A stretch of DNA of 64,000 nucleotides, taken from Streptomyces sp. JB150. GTDB lineage: Bacteria; Actinomycetota; Actinomycetes; Streptomycetales; Streptomycetaceae. This document shows, one piece after another, positions 8,503 through 16,228 of this stretch (positions are counted from its first letter, which is position 1; each line of letters starts with the position of its first letter). The DNA lies in assembly GCF_011193355.1 (NCBI RefSeq), contig NZ_CP049780.1, positions 7,036,634 to 7,100,633 on the forward strand, given 5' to 3'. The notes beneath the pieces were generated by a model. That model saw only the letters and a program-made list of their open reading frames with translations, was not told the origin of the DNA and made no database searches. Made by a program: the position numbers and the translations under genes.

Positions 8503-9543
8503 TCACGACGCCGTCCCGCCCGCCGGTACCCGCCCCTCGCGCGTCCACGCCAGCAGCTCCTTCGCCGACCACGTGGTCACCACCCGCTCGGGCGGCACCC
8601 CGCACTCCTGGGCGCGGGCGCACCCGTTGATCTGCCAGTCCAGCTGGCCCGGCGCGTGCGCGTCGGTGTCGACCGCGAACAGCACGCCCGCCTCGACGGC
8701 CCGGCGCAGCAGCCGGCGGGGCGGGTCCAGGCGCTCCGGACGGCTGTTGATCTCCACCGCCGTGCCCGCCTCGGCGCACGCCGCGAACACCGCGTCCGCG
8801 TCGAACTCCGACTCCGGCCGCCCCCGCCCGGTCACCAGCCGCCCGGTGCAGTGCCCGAGGATGTCCGCGTGCGGATCGCGCACCGCGGCCACCATCCGGC
8901 GGGTCATCGACCGGGCGTCCATGCGCAGCTTGGAGTGCACCGACACCACCACCACGTCCAGCCGCTCCAGCAGCTCCGGCTCCTGGTCCAGCGAACCGTC
9001 CTCGAGGATGTCGCACTCGATGCCGGTGAGCAGCCGGAACGGCGCCCAGGTCGCATTGAGCGCGGCCACCACGTCCAGCTGCTCGCGCAGCCGCTCGGCG
9101 GACAGGCCGCGGGCCACCGTCAGCCGCGGCGAGTGGTCGGTGAGGGCCACCCACTCGTGGCCCAGCCGGATCGCGGCCCGCCCCATCTCCTCGATCGGGC
9201 TGCCGCCGTCCGACCAGTCCGAGTGCACATGGCAGTCCCCGCGCAGCAGGGCGCGCAGCGCCTCGCCGCCGCGGCGCGGCGCCGGGGCCATGGCCTCGCT
9301 CTCCAGCTGCTCCAGGTATCCCGGCACCCGCCCGGCCAGTGCCTCCCGCACCACCTGGGCGGTCTTCGGCCCGATGCCCTTCAGCGACTCCAGCGACCCG
9401 TCGTCGGCGCGCCGCCGCACCTCGTCCCCGGGCAGCTCCCGCAGTACCCGGGCCGCCGTGCGGAAGGCGCGCACGCGGTACGTCGGCGCCAGGGACCGCT
9501 CCAGCAGGAACGCGATCCGCTCCAGGGCCTCGACGGGATCCAT
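8503..9543 (-). CDS. PHP-domain hydrolase with N-terminal helix-hairpin-helix region
   Basis: The protein has 346 residues. Residues 1-75 resemble the DNA polymerase X / HhH region (EALERIAFLLE, then SLKGIGPKTAQVVREAL). A PHP phosphoesterase domain follows with DCHVHSDWSDGGS, ALTDHSPRL, GIECDIL, VVSVHSKLRM, ILGHCTGRL and DTDAHAPGQLD, which supply its metal-binding His, Asp and Glu residues. It resembles the C-terminal half of bacterial PolX proteins without an obvious polymerase palm. A DNA-end or nucleotide phosphoesterase role is inferred. ATG at 9543 has GAGGAGGT upstream. Confidence 0.88.
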   Translation of the reverse strand: MDPVEALERIAFLLERSLAPTYRVRAFRTAARVLRELPGDEVRRRADDGSLESLKGIGPKTAQVVREALAGRVPGYLEQLESEAMAPAPRRGGEALRALLRGDCHVHSDWSDGGSPIEEMGRAAIRLGHEWVALTDHSPRLTVARGLSAERLREQLDVVAALNATWAPFRLLTGIECDILEDGSLDQEPELLERLDVVVVSVHSKLRMDARSMTRRMVAAVRDPHADILGHCTGRLVTGRGRPESEFDADAVFAACAEAGTAVEINSRPERLDPPRRLLRRAVEAGVLFAVDTDAHAPGQLDWQINGCARAQECGVPPERVVTTWSAKELLAWTREGRVPAGGTAS

Positions 9544-9682
9544 CGCCACCTCCTCGTCCAGGCCTCCAGGGTTCCCCAGCACCGAGGGCCCCGCACGACG
9601 GGCCGCGCGGTTTGCCCGCCCCCGCGCCGGGTACTGGCGAGATCCGCAGGGCGCCGACGTCCCCGCACCCGAGGAGGCCGCG

Positions 9683-10492
9683 ATGTCCGTCCCCACCGCC
9701 CAGCACCCCAGGGCCGCCGTGATCACCGGCGCCGACTCCGGCATCGGCCGGGCCACCGCCGTACGGCTGGCCCGGGCGGGCATGGACATCGGCATCACCT
9801 GGCACGGCGATGCGAAGGGCGCCGAGGAGACCGCCGAGGAGGTCCGCGCCCACGGGCGGCGGGCCGAGGTGGCGCACATGGACCTCACCCGGCTGCCCGA
9901 GGCCGCCGACACCATCGACGAGCTCGCCGACCGGCTCGGCCGCCTCGACGTGCTGGTGAACAACGCCGGCACGGGCACCGCCACCCCGTTCCTCGACCTG
10001 ACCCTCTCCGACGTCCGCCAGGTCCTCGACATCGACCTGGTGGGGCCCTTCCTGTGCGGTCAGCGGGCGGCCCGGCACATGATCCGGCAGGGGGACGGCG
10101 GCCGTATCGTCAACGTGACCTCGGTGCACGAGCACCAGCCGCGGGTGGGCGCCGCCCCGTACTGCGCGGCCAAGGGCGGACTCGGACTGCTCACCCAGGT
10201 CATGGCGCTGGAACTGGCCGAGCACGGCATCACCGTCAACGCCGTCGCGCCCGGCGAGATCGCCACGCCGATGACCGGCCAGGAGGACATCGACGTCACC
10301 ACCGAGCGCCGCCCCGGCGTCCCGCTCGGCCGGCCCGGCGACGCCCGCGAGGTCGCCGCCGTCATCGCCTTCCTCGCCGGACCCGACGCCTCGTACGTCA
10401 CCGGCGCCTCGTGGTCCGTCGACGGCGGCATGCTCCGCATGGGCCCGCACGCCGGATCGCATCTGACCGCCGACGACTGGCGTCGGCCCTGA
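9683..10492 (+). CDS. SDR-family oxidoreductase
   Basis: The protein has 269 residues and is a classical short-chain dehydrogenase. TGADSGIGRA is the cofactor glycine motif, LVNNAGTG is the structural motif, and the catalytic triad is Ser in NVTSVHEH plus Tyr and Lys in YCAAKGG. The C-terminal SYVTGASWSVDGGM is typical of glucose 1-dehydrogenase and 3-oxoacyl-reductase-like members. ATG at 9683 follows GAGGAGG. It is divergent from the PHP gene and only four bases from the topoisomerase start, so the two are probably cotranscribed. The substrate is unknown. Confidence 0.9.
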   Translation: MSVPTAQHPRAAVITGADSGIGRATAVRLARAGMDIGITWHGDAKGAEETAEEVRAHGRRAEVAHMDLTRLPEAADTIDELADRLGRLDVLVNNAGTGTATPFLDLTLSDVRQVLDIDLVGPFLCGQRAARHMIRQGDGGRIVNVTSVHEHQPRVGAAPYCAAKGGLGLLTQVMALELAEHGITVNAVAPGEIATPMTGQEDIDVTTERRPGVPLGRPGDAREVAAVIAFLAGPDASYVTGASWSVDGGMLRMGPHAGSHLTADDWRRP

Positions 10493-10496
10493 GACC

Positions 10497-11516
10497 GTGC
10501 GACTGCGTACCAGCTCCTGCGAACGGCCCGGGTTCACCCGGGTCCGGCACGGCCGCGGCTTCCGCTACCTCGACAGCCGCGGCAAGCCGCTCACGGACCC
10601 CCGGCACCTGGCCCGGATCCGCGCCCTGACCATCCCGCCGGCCTGGCGGGACGTGTGGATCTGCCCCTGGCCCAACGGCCACCTCCAGGCCGTCGGCACC
10701 GACGACGCGGGCCGCCGCCAGTACCTGTACCACGAGGAGTTCCGCGCCCAGCAGGAGCAGGCCAAGCACGAGCACGTACGGCAGGTCGCCGCCGCGCTGC
10801 CCGAGCTGCGCGCGCAGGTCACCGCGGACCTGTCCGGCCGGGGCCTGAGCCGGGCCCGCGTCACCGCCTGCGCGGTGCGCCTGCTCGACCTCGGGTTCTT
10901 CCGCATCGGCAGCGACCGGCACACCCGGCAGAGCGAGACCTACGGCCTGACCACGATGCTCCGCGAGCATGTCCGCTGCGGGAGCGGCGAGATCGCCTTC
11001 TGCTTCCCCGCCAAGGGTGGCGTCGAGATGGTGCGGGCCCTGGTGGACGACCAGGCGCACACCGTGGTGCGCGCCCTTCTGCGCCGCCCCCGGCGCGGCG
11101 GTGAACGGCTGCTCGCCTACTGGGAGGGCCGGGCCTGGCACGATCTGCGCGGCAGCGACCTGAACGAGGCGCTGCGCCGGCTGTCCGGCACGGAGATCAC
11201 CGCCAAGGACTTCCGCACCTGGCACGCCACCGTGCTGGCCGCCGTCGCGGTCGCCGTCACCGCCCGCGGCGGCCGCGCCACCGCGGCCTCCCGGCGCCGG
11301 CAGATCGCGCGGGCCGTCCGCGAGGTCAGCCACTACCTGGGCAACACCCCGGCCGTCTGCCGGGCCTCGTACATCGACCCCAAGGTCTTCGAACGGTTCG
11401 AGGAGGGCCACACCATCGCCCCCACGCTCAGCCGGCTCGGCGAGCACGGCGACTTCGGCCGGCCCGCCACCCAGGGAGCGGTCGAGGCGGCGGTCCTCGA
11501 CCTGCTCACCGGGTGA
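10497..11516 (+). CDS. DNA topoisomerase IB (poxvirus-like)
   Basis: The protein has 339 residues, the usual size of bacterial type IB enzymes. An N-terminal beta region (GFRYLDSRGKPLTDPRHLARI, IPPAWRDVWICP) precedes the catalytic domain. Candidate active-site residues are Arg in RHTRQSETYGLTT, Lys in FPAKGG, Arg and His in KDFRTWHAT, and the nucleophile Tyr in ASYIDPKVF. Such enzymes nick one strand and relax supercoils through a 3'-phosphotyrosyl link without ATP. GTG at 10497 is four bases after the SDR stop, suggesting translational coupling. The chromosome will have other topoisomerases, so this one is probably accessory. Confidence 0.93.
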   Translation: MRLRTSSCERPGFTRVRHGRGFRYLDSRGKPLTDPRHLARIRALTIPPAWRDVWICPWPNGHLQAVGTDDAGRRQYLYHEEFRAQQEQAKHEHVRQVAAALPELRAQVTADLSGRGLSRARVTACAVRLLDLGFFRIGSDRHTRQSETYGLTTMLREHVRCGSGEIAFCFPAKGGVEMVRALVDDQAHTVVRALLRRPRRGGERLLAYWEGRAWHDLRGSDLNEALRRLSGTEITAKDFRTWHATVLAAVAVAVTARGGRATAASRRRQIARAVREVSHYLGNTPAVCRASYIDPKVFERFEEGHTIAPTLSRLGEHGDFGRPATQGAVEAAVLDLLTG

Positions 11517-11547
11517 CGTGTCCGGATGCCGATGGCGTGAACCGTCC

Positions 11548-11559
11548 TACCCTTTAGGC
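11548..11559 (+). promoter_or_regulatory. Probable leaderless promoter -10 element
   Basis: TACCCT at 11548-11553 matches the TANNNT consensus and lies six bases before the ATG at 11560. There is no Shine-Dalgarno sequence between them. That spacing is typical of leaderless Streptomyces transcripts. Confidence 0.45.
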
Positions 11560-11796
11560 ATGACCGAGATCGCGAGTCCCCATATATCCCATCCGCGGAT
11601 CATGGTGCTCGGGGTGCAGCCGGGCAGGCCGCCGTTCCGCATCGTGGAGATCGACGGGCAGGTCGTCGGTGAGGCCCGGACCGTCACCGACGTCCTGGAG
11701 ACCGCCGCCGCCTTCGGCATCACGGTGCACGACCTGGACGACCCGGACGTGGTGCGCTGGGTGGGCGGCGACAAGTTCACCTGGACCACCAGGTAG
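11560..11796 (+). CDS. Small conserved-looking hypothetical protein
   Basis: The product has 78 residues and I do not recognise the family. It reads as a compact alternating strand and helix protein: RIMVLGVQPGRPPFRIVEID, GQVVGEARTVTDVLETAAAF and VVRWVGGDKFTW. There is no signal peptide or membrane segment. I prefer ATG at 11560 over the upstream start because a TACCCT box sits directly before it. It ends nine bases from the stop of the convergent GH16 gene. Confidence 0.65.
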   Translation: MTEIASPHISHPRIMVLGVQPGRPPFRIVEIDGQVVGEARTVTDVLETAAAFGITVHDLDDPDVVRWVGGDKFTWTTR

Positions 11797-11805
11797 CGCC
11801 GCCGG

Positions 11806-13065
11806 TCAGCCGACCGTCCACTTCTGGTTGGCGCCCCCGGTGCACGTCCAGATCTGCAGCCGGGTGCCGTTGGCCGAGTTGTTGCCGGTGACGTCCAGGC
11901 ACTTGTCCGCCTGCGGGTTCACGATGTCCCGGGCGGCGGTGACGACCCACCGCTGGGCCGCGGTGCCGTTGCAGTCCCACAGCTGGACCGGCGTGCCGTC
12001 GGCGGTGCCGCCCGAGGCGACGTCGAGGCACTTGCCGAGGGCGCGGAGGGTGCCGTCCGCGCCGACCGTCCACCGCTGGGCGGCGGTGCCGTTGCAGTCG
12101 TAGAGCTGGACGGGGGTGCCGTTGGCGGTGTTCGCGCCGGCGACGTCCACGCACTTGCCGGCCAGTCCGCGTATGGCCGCCCCGGTCGGCGAGTCGCTCG
12201 TCGTCACCGACACGTGGTCCACCACCAGGCTCTGCGGGAAGACGGTGGAACCGTCCGGGTCGCCGGGCCAGTAGCCGCCCACGGCCAGGTTCAGGATCAG
12301 GAAGAACGGCTTGTTGAACACCCACTGGCGGCCGCCGAGATCGGCCGGGGTGCGCCGCTGGTAGACCTGCCCGTCGACGGACCAGGTGATCGAGTCGGGC
12401 GCCCAGTCCACGGCGAAGGTGTGGAAGCCGTCCGCGAAGGCCTGGCCGTTCGGCAGGGTATAGGCGGCGCCGATGCCGCCGGAGCCGGAGTAGCCGGGGC
12501 CGTGGATCGTGCCGTGGACCGTGGACGGCTCGAAGCCGACGTTCTCCATGACGTCGATCTCGCCCGAGTTCGGCCAGCCGACCTGCCCGAGGTCGGTGCC
12601 GAGCATCCAGAACGCCGGCCACATGCCCTGCCCGCGCGGGATCTTCATCCGCGCCTCGACGTGCCCGTACTGGGCGGCGAACTTGCCCGAGGTGTTCAGC
12701 CGGGCCGAGGTGTACTGACAGCTGCCGTACCAGCACTGGTAGCCCGCCGGGTTCTCGCGGCGGGCGGTGATCACCAGGTGGCCCTGACCGTCCAGGGCGG
12801 CGTTGCGGGTGCCGGCCGTGTAGTACTGCCGCTCGTGGTTGTTGACGTTGTCACCGGTCTCGGTCTGCCACTTGGAGCCGTCGACCGCCGCGCCCGCGGG
12901 TCCGTCGAACGTGTCCAGGAACGTCACCGCCTGGGCTCCGGTCCCGGCGGCGGGTTCCGCCCGGCCGGCGGGTTCCGCCTGGGCGGGGGTGACCGCGGCG
13001 GAGGCGACCAGCAGCGCGGAGAGCGCGCCCAGCAGGCATCTGCGGAGCAGACGTGGGGTGGCCAT
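11806..13065 (-). CDS. Secreted GH16 beta-glucanase with C-terminal ricin-type lectin domain
   Basis: The protein has 419 residues. A Sec signal peptide covers about residues 1-30, ending PAQA. The GH16 catalytic domain spans about 45-285, with active-site GEIDVMENVG: nucleophile Glu169, Asp171 and acid/base Glu174. This arrangement is typical of laminarinase-like endo-beta-1,3-glucanases. Residues from about 298 form a ricin B-type trefoil (CBM13) with three repeats, CVDVAGANTANGTPVQLYDC, CLDVASGGTADG and CLDVTGNNSANG, each followed by a QxW-type motif. It probably attacks fungal or plant beta-glucan outside the cell. ATG at 13065 follows GAAGGGA. An A+T-rich motif upstream is shared with the ROK promoter. 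Confidence 0.94.
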   Translation of the reverse strand: MATPRLLRRCLLGALSALLVASAAVTPAQAEPAGRAEPAAGTGAQAVTFLDTFDGPAGAAVDGSKWQTETGDNVNNHERQYYTAGTRNAALDGQGHLVITARRENPAGYQCWYGSCQYTSARLNTSGKFAAQYGHVEARMKIPRGQGMWPAFWMLGTDLGQVGWPNSGEIDVMENVGFEPSTVHGTIHGPGYSGSGGIGAAYTLPNGQAFADGFHTFAVDWAPDSITWSVDGQVYQRRTPADLGGRQWVFNKPFFLILNLAVGGYWPGDPDGSTVFPQSLVVDHVSVTTSDSPTGAAIRGLAGKCVDVAGANTANGTPVQLYDCNGTAAQRWTVGADGTLRALGKCLDVASGGTADGTPVQLWDCNGTAAQRWVVTAARDIVNPQADKCLDVTGNNSANGTRLQIWTCTGGANQKWTVG

Positions 13066-13101
13066 GGGGGTCCCTTCGATGTGGGGGAAAGGGCATCCCC
13101 T

Positions 13102-13124
13102 TGATTTAAGAGCTGAGCTAAGTC
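13102..13124. promoter_or_regulatory. AT-rich candidate operator of the GH16 gene
   Basis: On the minus strand this reads CTTAGCTCAGCTCTTAAAT, about 40-60 bases upstream of the GH16 start. The nine bases CTTAGCTCA followed closely by TTAA also occur at 4527-4544 before the ROK repressor. A+T-rich stretches are rare here, so the match is notable, but it is only one pair of sites. Confidence 0.4.
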
Positions 13125-13177
13125 CCCGTCAATGCATTGGTACAGACCGGAAGTCGGACCCGCGGGCCGGGCGGCCC

Positions 13178-13819
13178 TCAGCGGCGGGCGTGCACCGCGC
13201 GGCCCAGCCGCCGCCCGAGCAGCAGATACCCCACCAGCGCGCCCGTCGTGTTGAGGATGACGTCGTCGATGTCGAACGCGCGGCCCGTGACCACCGCGCC
13301 CTGCGCCAGCTCCACCATCAGCATGACCAGCGCGGTCAGCAGCAGCACCCGCACGATGCCGCGCGCCCGCGGCGCCAGCACCGGTACCAGCACGCCGAAC
13401 GGCACGCCGAGCAGCAGGTTCCCGCCGACCTGCCGGACGGCGTCGCGCGGCGTGGACTCGTTGAAGTACGCGCGCAGCGAGTCACCCGGACGCAGATTGC
13501 TGTGGGTCAGCGCCTCGGAGGCGGGGGAGGGCTCCAGCGTGAGCCGGGCCAGCACCACCGAGAACGCCACCATGAGCACGAACGCGCACGCCATCGCCAA
13601 CGCCCGGCCCAGCGCGGGAAGAAGCCGCCGCCGGGGCCGCTCCGGCCGGGTCTCCGGTCGCGCCTCCGGCCCGGTCTCCGGTCGCGCCTCCGGCCCCGTC
13701 CCGGGCCGGGTCTCCGTCCGGATCCGCGCCGCGGTCTTCGCACGGGAGCGCGTTCGCCACGGGCGCGGGGAGTCCGACGGAAGAAACGACCTCAGGGAAC
13801 GCAAATCTGCCCAAGCCAT
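13178..13819 (-). CDS. VanZ-family membrane protein
   Basis: The protein has 213 residues. The first 70 are basic and repetitive (PEARPETG-type repeats) and probably cytoplasmic. Hydrophobic segments follow near residues 73-90, 132-150 and 155-172, with the VanZ signature DIDDVILNTTGALVGYLLL at the last helix. VanZ itself gives low-level teicoplanin resistance; the role of most actinobacterial members is unknown. The start is ATG at 13819 with GGAGGG upstream. It lies downstream of DUF4230 on the same strand. Confidence 0.85.
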   Translation of the reverse strand: MAWADLRSLRSFLPSDSPRPWRTRSRAKTAARIRTETRPGTGPEARPETGPEARPETRPERPRRRLLPALGRALAMACAFVLMVAFSVVLARLTLEPSPASEALTHSNLRPGDSLRAYFNESTPRDAVRQVGGNLLLGVPFGVLVPVLAPRARGIVRVLLLTALVMLMVELAQGAVVTGRAFDIDDVILNTTGALVGYLLLGRRLGRAVHARR

Positions 13820-13891
13820 CCGGCCCTCCGGTCCTCGACGTCTGTCGACAGCTGTTGTCCTGGAGATGGGGAAGGGACGCGTACCCGCGGG

Positions 13892-14542
13892 TCAGTCGCC
13901 GTAGACGACACGGACCCGCTCGAACCCCAGGGACCCGAGGAGCCCTTGGAGCATGTCGGTGGTGTTCTTCTCGGCCCGCGCGGTCAGCCCGCTCTCCTCG
14001 GCCGCCTCGCCGATGTGCCGCACCGCCAGCCGCTGCACGGCCTGTTCGCCGTTGGGGTTGTCCGAGAACAGGTCGCCGAGCCGGTCCAGCAGTCCGCGCT
14101 GCTTGGAGACCGCGTAGGAGCGTTCCGGGTCGAGGGCCGGCTTGCCGAGTGCCGCGTGCGGCAGCCGCAGCGTGGCCGCCGTACGGTCCTCGTTCACCGT
14201 CACGTCGTCCTCGCCCGCCTTGCCGAGGTCCACGTAGGCGTCGACGGTGCCCGCGCCCACGTAGAGCGTGCGGGTGCCGCGCACCGCGTCCGGCAGGTAC
14301 TTGGCGTCCTTCTCCAGGTCCACCACGACCTGGAAGTTCCCCGAGGCCGCCTCGTACCGGCTGATGTCCCGGATCGACTCCAGCAGCGCCGGGCCCGAGC
14401 GGTCCCGCGTCTCCGTGCCGAACAGGTCCTTCAGGCCCGGCAGCACGCTCAGCCGCAGTCCGGCCAGCAGCAGTACGAGCACCAGCGCGACGGCCGCCAG
14501 GGCCTTCGCCCAGCCCGGCACCCGCCCGAGGGAAACCACCAC
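13892..14542 (-). CDS. DUF4230-domain membrane-anchored protein
   Basis: The protein has 216 residues. One N-terminal membrane segment (about residues 12-34, AKALAAVALVLVLLLAGL) is followed by an extracytoplasmic region with ESIRDISRYEAASGNFQVVV, the recognisable start of DUF4230. VGAGTVDAYVDLG and RLAVRHIGEAAEESGL continue the family pattern. The function of DUF4230 is not known. GTG at 14542 has GGAGGG upstream with an eight-base spacer. Confidence 0.82.
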   Translation of the reverse strand: MVVSLGRVPGWAKALAAVALVLVLLLAGLRLSVLPGLKDLFGTETRDRSGPALLESIRDISRYEAASGNFQVVVDLEKDAKYLPDAVRGTRTLYVGAGTVDAYVDLGKAGEDDVTVNEDRTAATLRLPHAALGKPALDPERSYAVSKQRGLLDRLGDLFSDNPNGEQAVQRLAVRHIGEAAEESGLTARAEKNTTDMLQGLLGSLGFERVRVVYGD

Positions 14543-14636
14543 GACGACGGCCCTCCTTCTTCGGCCCTGCCCTTCCTCCCCTTCCGACTGCCCGTCACGT
14601 CCTTTCTCAGACCGCCGAGTTGATGATCTACGTCCC

Positions 14637-15035
14637 TTACAGGGGCGGCGGCGACTGCGGCTGGGCGGGGTGGAAGGGGGAGACGTCGAGCGCCGCCTGG
14701 AGGGTCGGCAGCGGGGGCAGCAGCCGGGTCAGGCCCGTGACGCGCAGCACCCGTAACGTCGGCGGGTGCGCACAGACCAGCGACAGCCGGCCGTCGCGGG
14801 CGAGCACCCGGCTGCGCGCCCGGTACAGCAGCCTCAGCCCGGAGGCGTCGAAGAACTCCACCGGGCTGAGGTCGATCACGATCCGCGGGGCGGGCGGGGC
14901 CGTGGCCTCGTCCAGACGCGGGGCGATCTCCTCGGCCGCGACGATGTCGATCTCCCCGCGGAACTCCAGGACCGTGTGGCCACGGTCCTGGCGCACCCGC
15001 AGGTACCGGGAGAGCGGTGCAGGCTCCTGCTGCAC
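14637..15035 (-). CDS. STAS-domain anti-anti-sigma factor (SpoIIAA-like)
   Basis: The protein has 132 residues from GTG at 15035, chosen because GGAGG lies ten bases upstream; an in-frame TTG at 15074 is the alternative. The STAS fold carries LEFRGEIDIVAAEEI and then VIDLSPVEFFDASGLRLLYR. The serine of DASG is the conserved site phosphorylated by anti-sigma kinases. Such proteins release sigma factors by binding a serine kinase when unphosphorylated. The window also encodes three PP2C phosphatases that could act on proteins of this class. The last 20 residues are Pro-rich. Confidence 0.87.
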   Translation of the reverse strand: MQQEPAPLSRYLRVRQDRGHTVLEFRGEIDIVAAEEIAPRLDEATAPPAPRIVIDLSPVEFFDASGLRLLYRARSRVLARDGRLSLVCAHPPTLRVLRVTGLTRLLPPLPTLQAALDVSPFHPAQPQSPPPL

Positions 15036-15108
15036 GACGACATCGCCTCCAACCAGCCCCGAGTCAGCGCACAACTGCGCGCTCTGCCCTGCAAGTTACC
15101 CTCGCGGA

Positions 15109-15140
15109 CTGAATTTCAGCATGTTCGATTGACATATGTC
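15109..15140. promoter_or_regulatory. Two short AT-rich palindromes upstream of the STAS gene
   Basis: CTGAATTTCAG at 15109-15119 and the perfect 10-base palindrome GACATATGTC at 15131-15140 lie 74-105 bases upstream of the STAS start. They fall in an A+T-rich stretch between the STAS and quinone-oxidoreductase genes. They could be operators of the STAS promoter; no regulator can be named. Confidence 0.35.
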
Positions 15141-15193
15141 TGTGAATTGCGACCGAGTTTTTTCGTGTCTTGAACGAAGGGGGTCGCGCGGCC

Positions 15194-16144
15194 TCAGTCG
15201 ACGACCAGCACCAGCTTCCCGGCGGTCCGCCCGGTCTCGCCCCGCCGGTGCGCCTCGGCGGCCTCGGCCAGCGGGAACGTGTCCGCGATCGCCGGCCGCA
15301 GCGCCCCCTCCTCGACCAGGCGCGCGATCTCCAGCATGCCGGCGCGGTCGGCGTCGACCAGCATCCGCACCGCCCGCACCCCGAGCCGGTCGGCCTCCTC
15401 GTACAGCTCGTCCGAGCCCACCGGCAGGATCGACACCACCAGTCCGCCCTTGCGCAGCACGCGCAGCGAGCGCACGGAGTGGTCGCCGCCGATCGTGTCC
15501 AGCACCACGTCGACGTCCTCGACCGCCTCGGCGAAGTCCGTCTCCCGGTAGTCGATCACCTCGTCCACGCCCAGCTCCCGCAGGAAACCGTGCTTGCCCG
15601 CGCTCGCCGTGCCGATCACGTACGCCCCGCGCGCCTTGGCGATCTGCACCGCCACATGGCCGACCCCGCCGGCCGCCGCGTGGATCAGCACCCGCTGCCC
15701 GGCCCGCAGCCCCGCCGTCTCCACCAGCGCCTGCCACGCGGTCAGTGACACCAGCGGCAGCGCGCCCGCCCGCACATGGTCGATCGCCGCCGGCTTCGGC
15801 GCCAGGGCCCGTGCCGGGACGGTGACGTACTCGGCGTGCGAGCCGTGGCCGAAGGGATACGGCAGCATGCCGAAAACCTCGTCGCCGGGCCGGAAGGCGG
15901 CGACCCCGATCCCGGTCGCCTCGACCACGCCGGAGACGTCCCACCCGAGGACGAACGGCGGCTTGCCGAGGAAGCCCCCGTTGGCCCGGTGCTTCCAGTC
16001 CGTCGGGTTGACCCCCGCGGCGCGCACCCGCACCAGCACCTCGTTCGGCCGCGGGGCCGGCCGCCTTGTCTCGACGACCTTCAGGACCTCGGGACCGCCG
16101 AGGTCGTCCTGGCTCACGGCACGCATCGTGTTCACATCGCTCAT
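15194..16144 (-). CDS. NADP-dependent quinone-oxidoreductase-like MDR enzyme
   Basis: The protein has 316 residues and belongs to the medium-chain dehydrogenase superfamily. GVNPTDWKHRANG and VLGWDVSGVV are typical of zinc-independent quinone oxidoreductases, and no zinc-binding Cys cluster is visible. HAAAGGVGHVAVQIAKARGA is the AxxGGVG NADPH motif. Members reduce quinones or alpha,beta-unsaturated carbonyls. The start ATG is at 16144. The gene is divergent from the GlxA-type regulator, with an 84-base region holding a perfect inverted repeat at 16182-16195. That arrangement suggests a regulator and target pair, possibly for electrophile detoxification. Confidence 0.9.
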   Translation of the reverse strand: MSDVNTMRAVSQDDLGGPEVLKVVETRRPAPRPNEVLVRVRAAGVNPTDWKHRANGGFLGKPPFVLGWDVSGVVEATGIGVAAFRPGDEVFGMLPYPFGHGSHAEYVTVPARALAPKPAAIDHVRAGALPLVSLTAWQALVETAGLRAGQRVLIHAAAGGVGHVAVQIAKARGAYVIGTASAGKHGFLRELGVDEVIDYRETDFAEAVEDVDVVLDTIGGDHSVRSLRVLRKGGLVVSILPVGSDELYEEADRLGVRAVRMLVDADRAGMLEIARLVEEGALRPAIADTFPLAEAAEAHRRGETGRTAGKLVLVVD

Positions 16145-16181
16145 GGTCAACCAGCCTGCCGGGCCCCTCACCGCCCGGCAA

Positions 16182-16195
16182 TGGCAAGATTGCCA
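16182..16195. promoter_or_regulatory. Inverted repeat between the MDR gene and its GlxA-type regulator
   Basis: TGGCAAGATTGCCA is a perfect inverted repeat of 6-base arms with a 2-base centre. Each half-site matches nine of ten positions of the TGGCSNGWWY consensus reported for AdpA, which is itself a DJ-1/AraC protein like the adjacent regulator. The site lies 34-47 bases before the regulator start and 38-51 bases before the MDR start. Confidence 0.65.
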
Positions 16196-16202
16196 CCCTT
16201 CG

Positions 16203-16228
16203 ATAGGATCGTGCCATAGGATCGTGTC
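16203..16228 (+). repeat. 13-bp tandem direct repeat abutting the regulator start
   Basis: ATAGGATCGTGCC is followed immediately by ATAGGATCGTGTC, and the ATG comes next. Each copy contains TAGGAT, a TANNNT -10 match; the second copy is six bases from the ATG and would give a leaderless message. No Shine-Dalgarno sequence is present. Confidence 0.7.
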
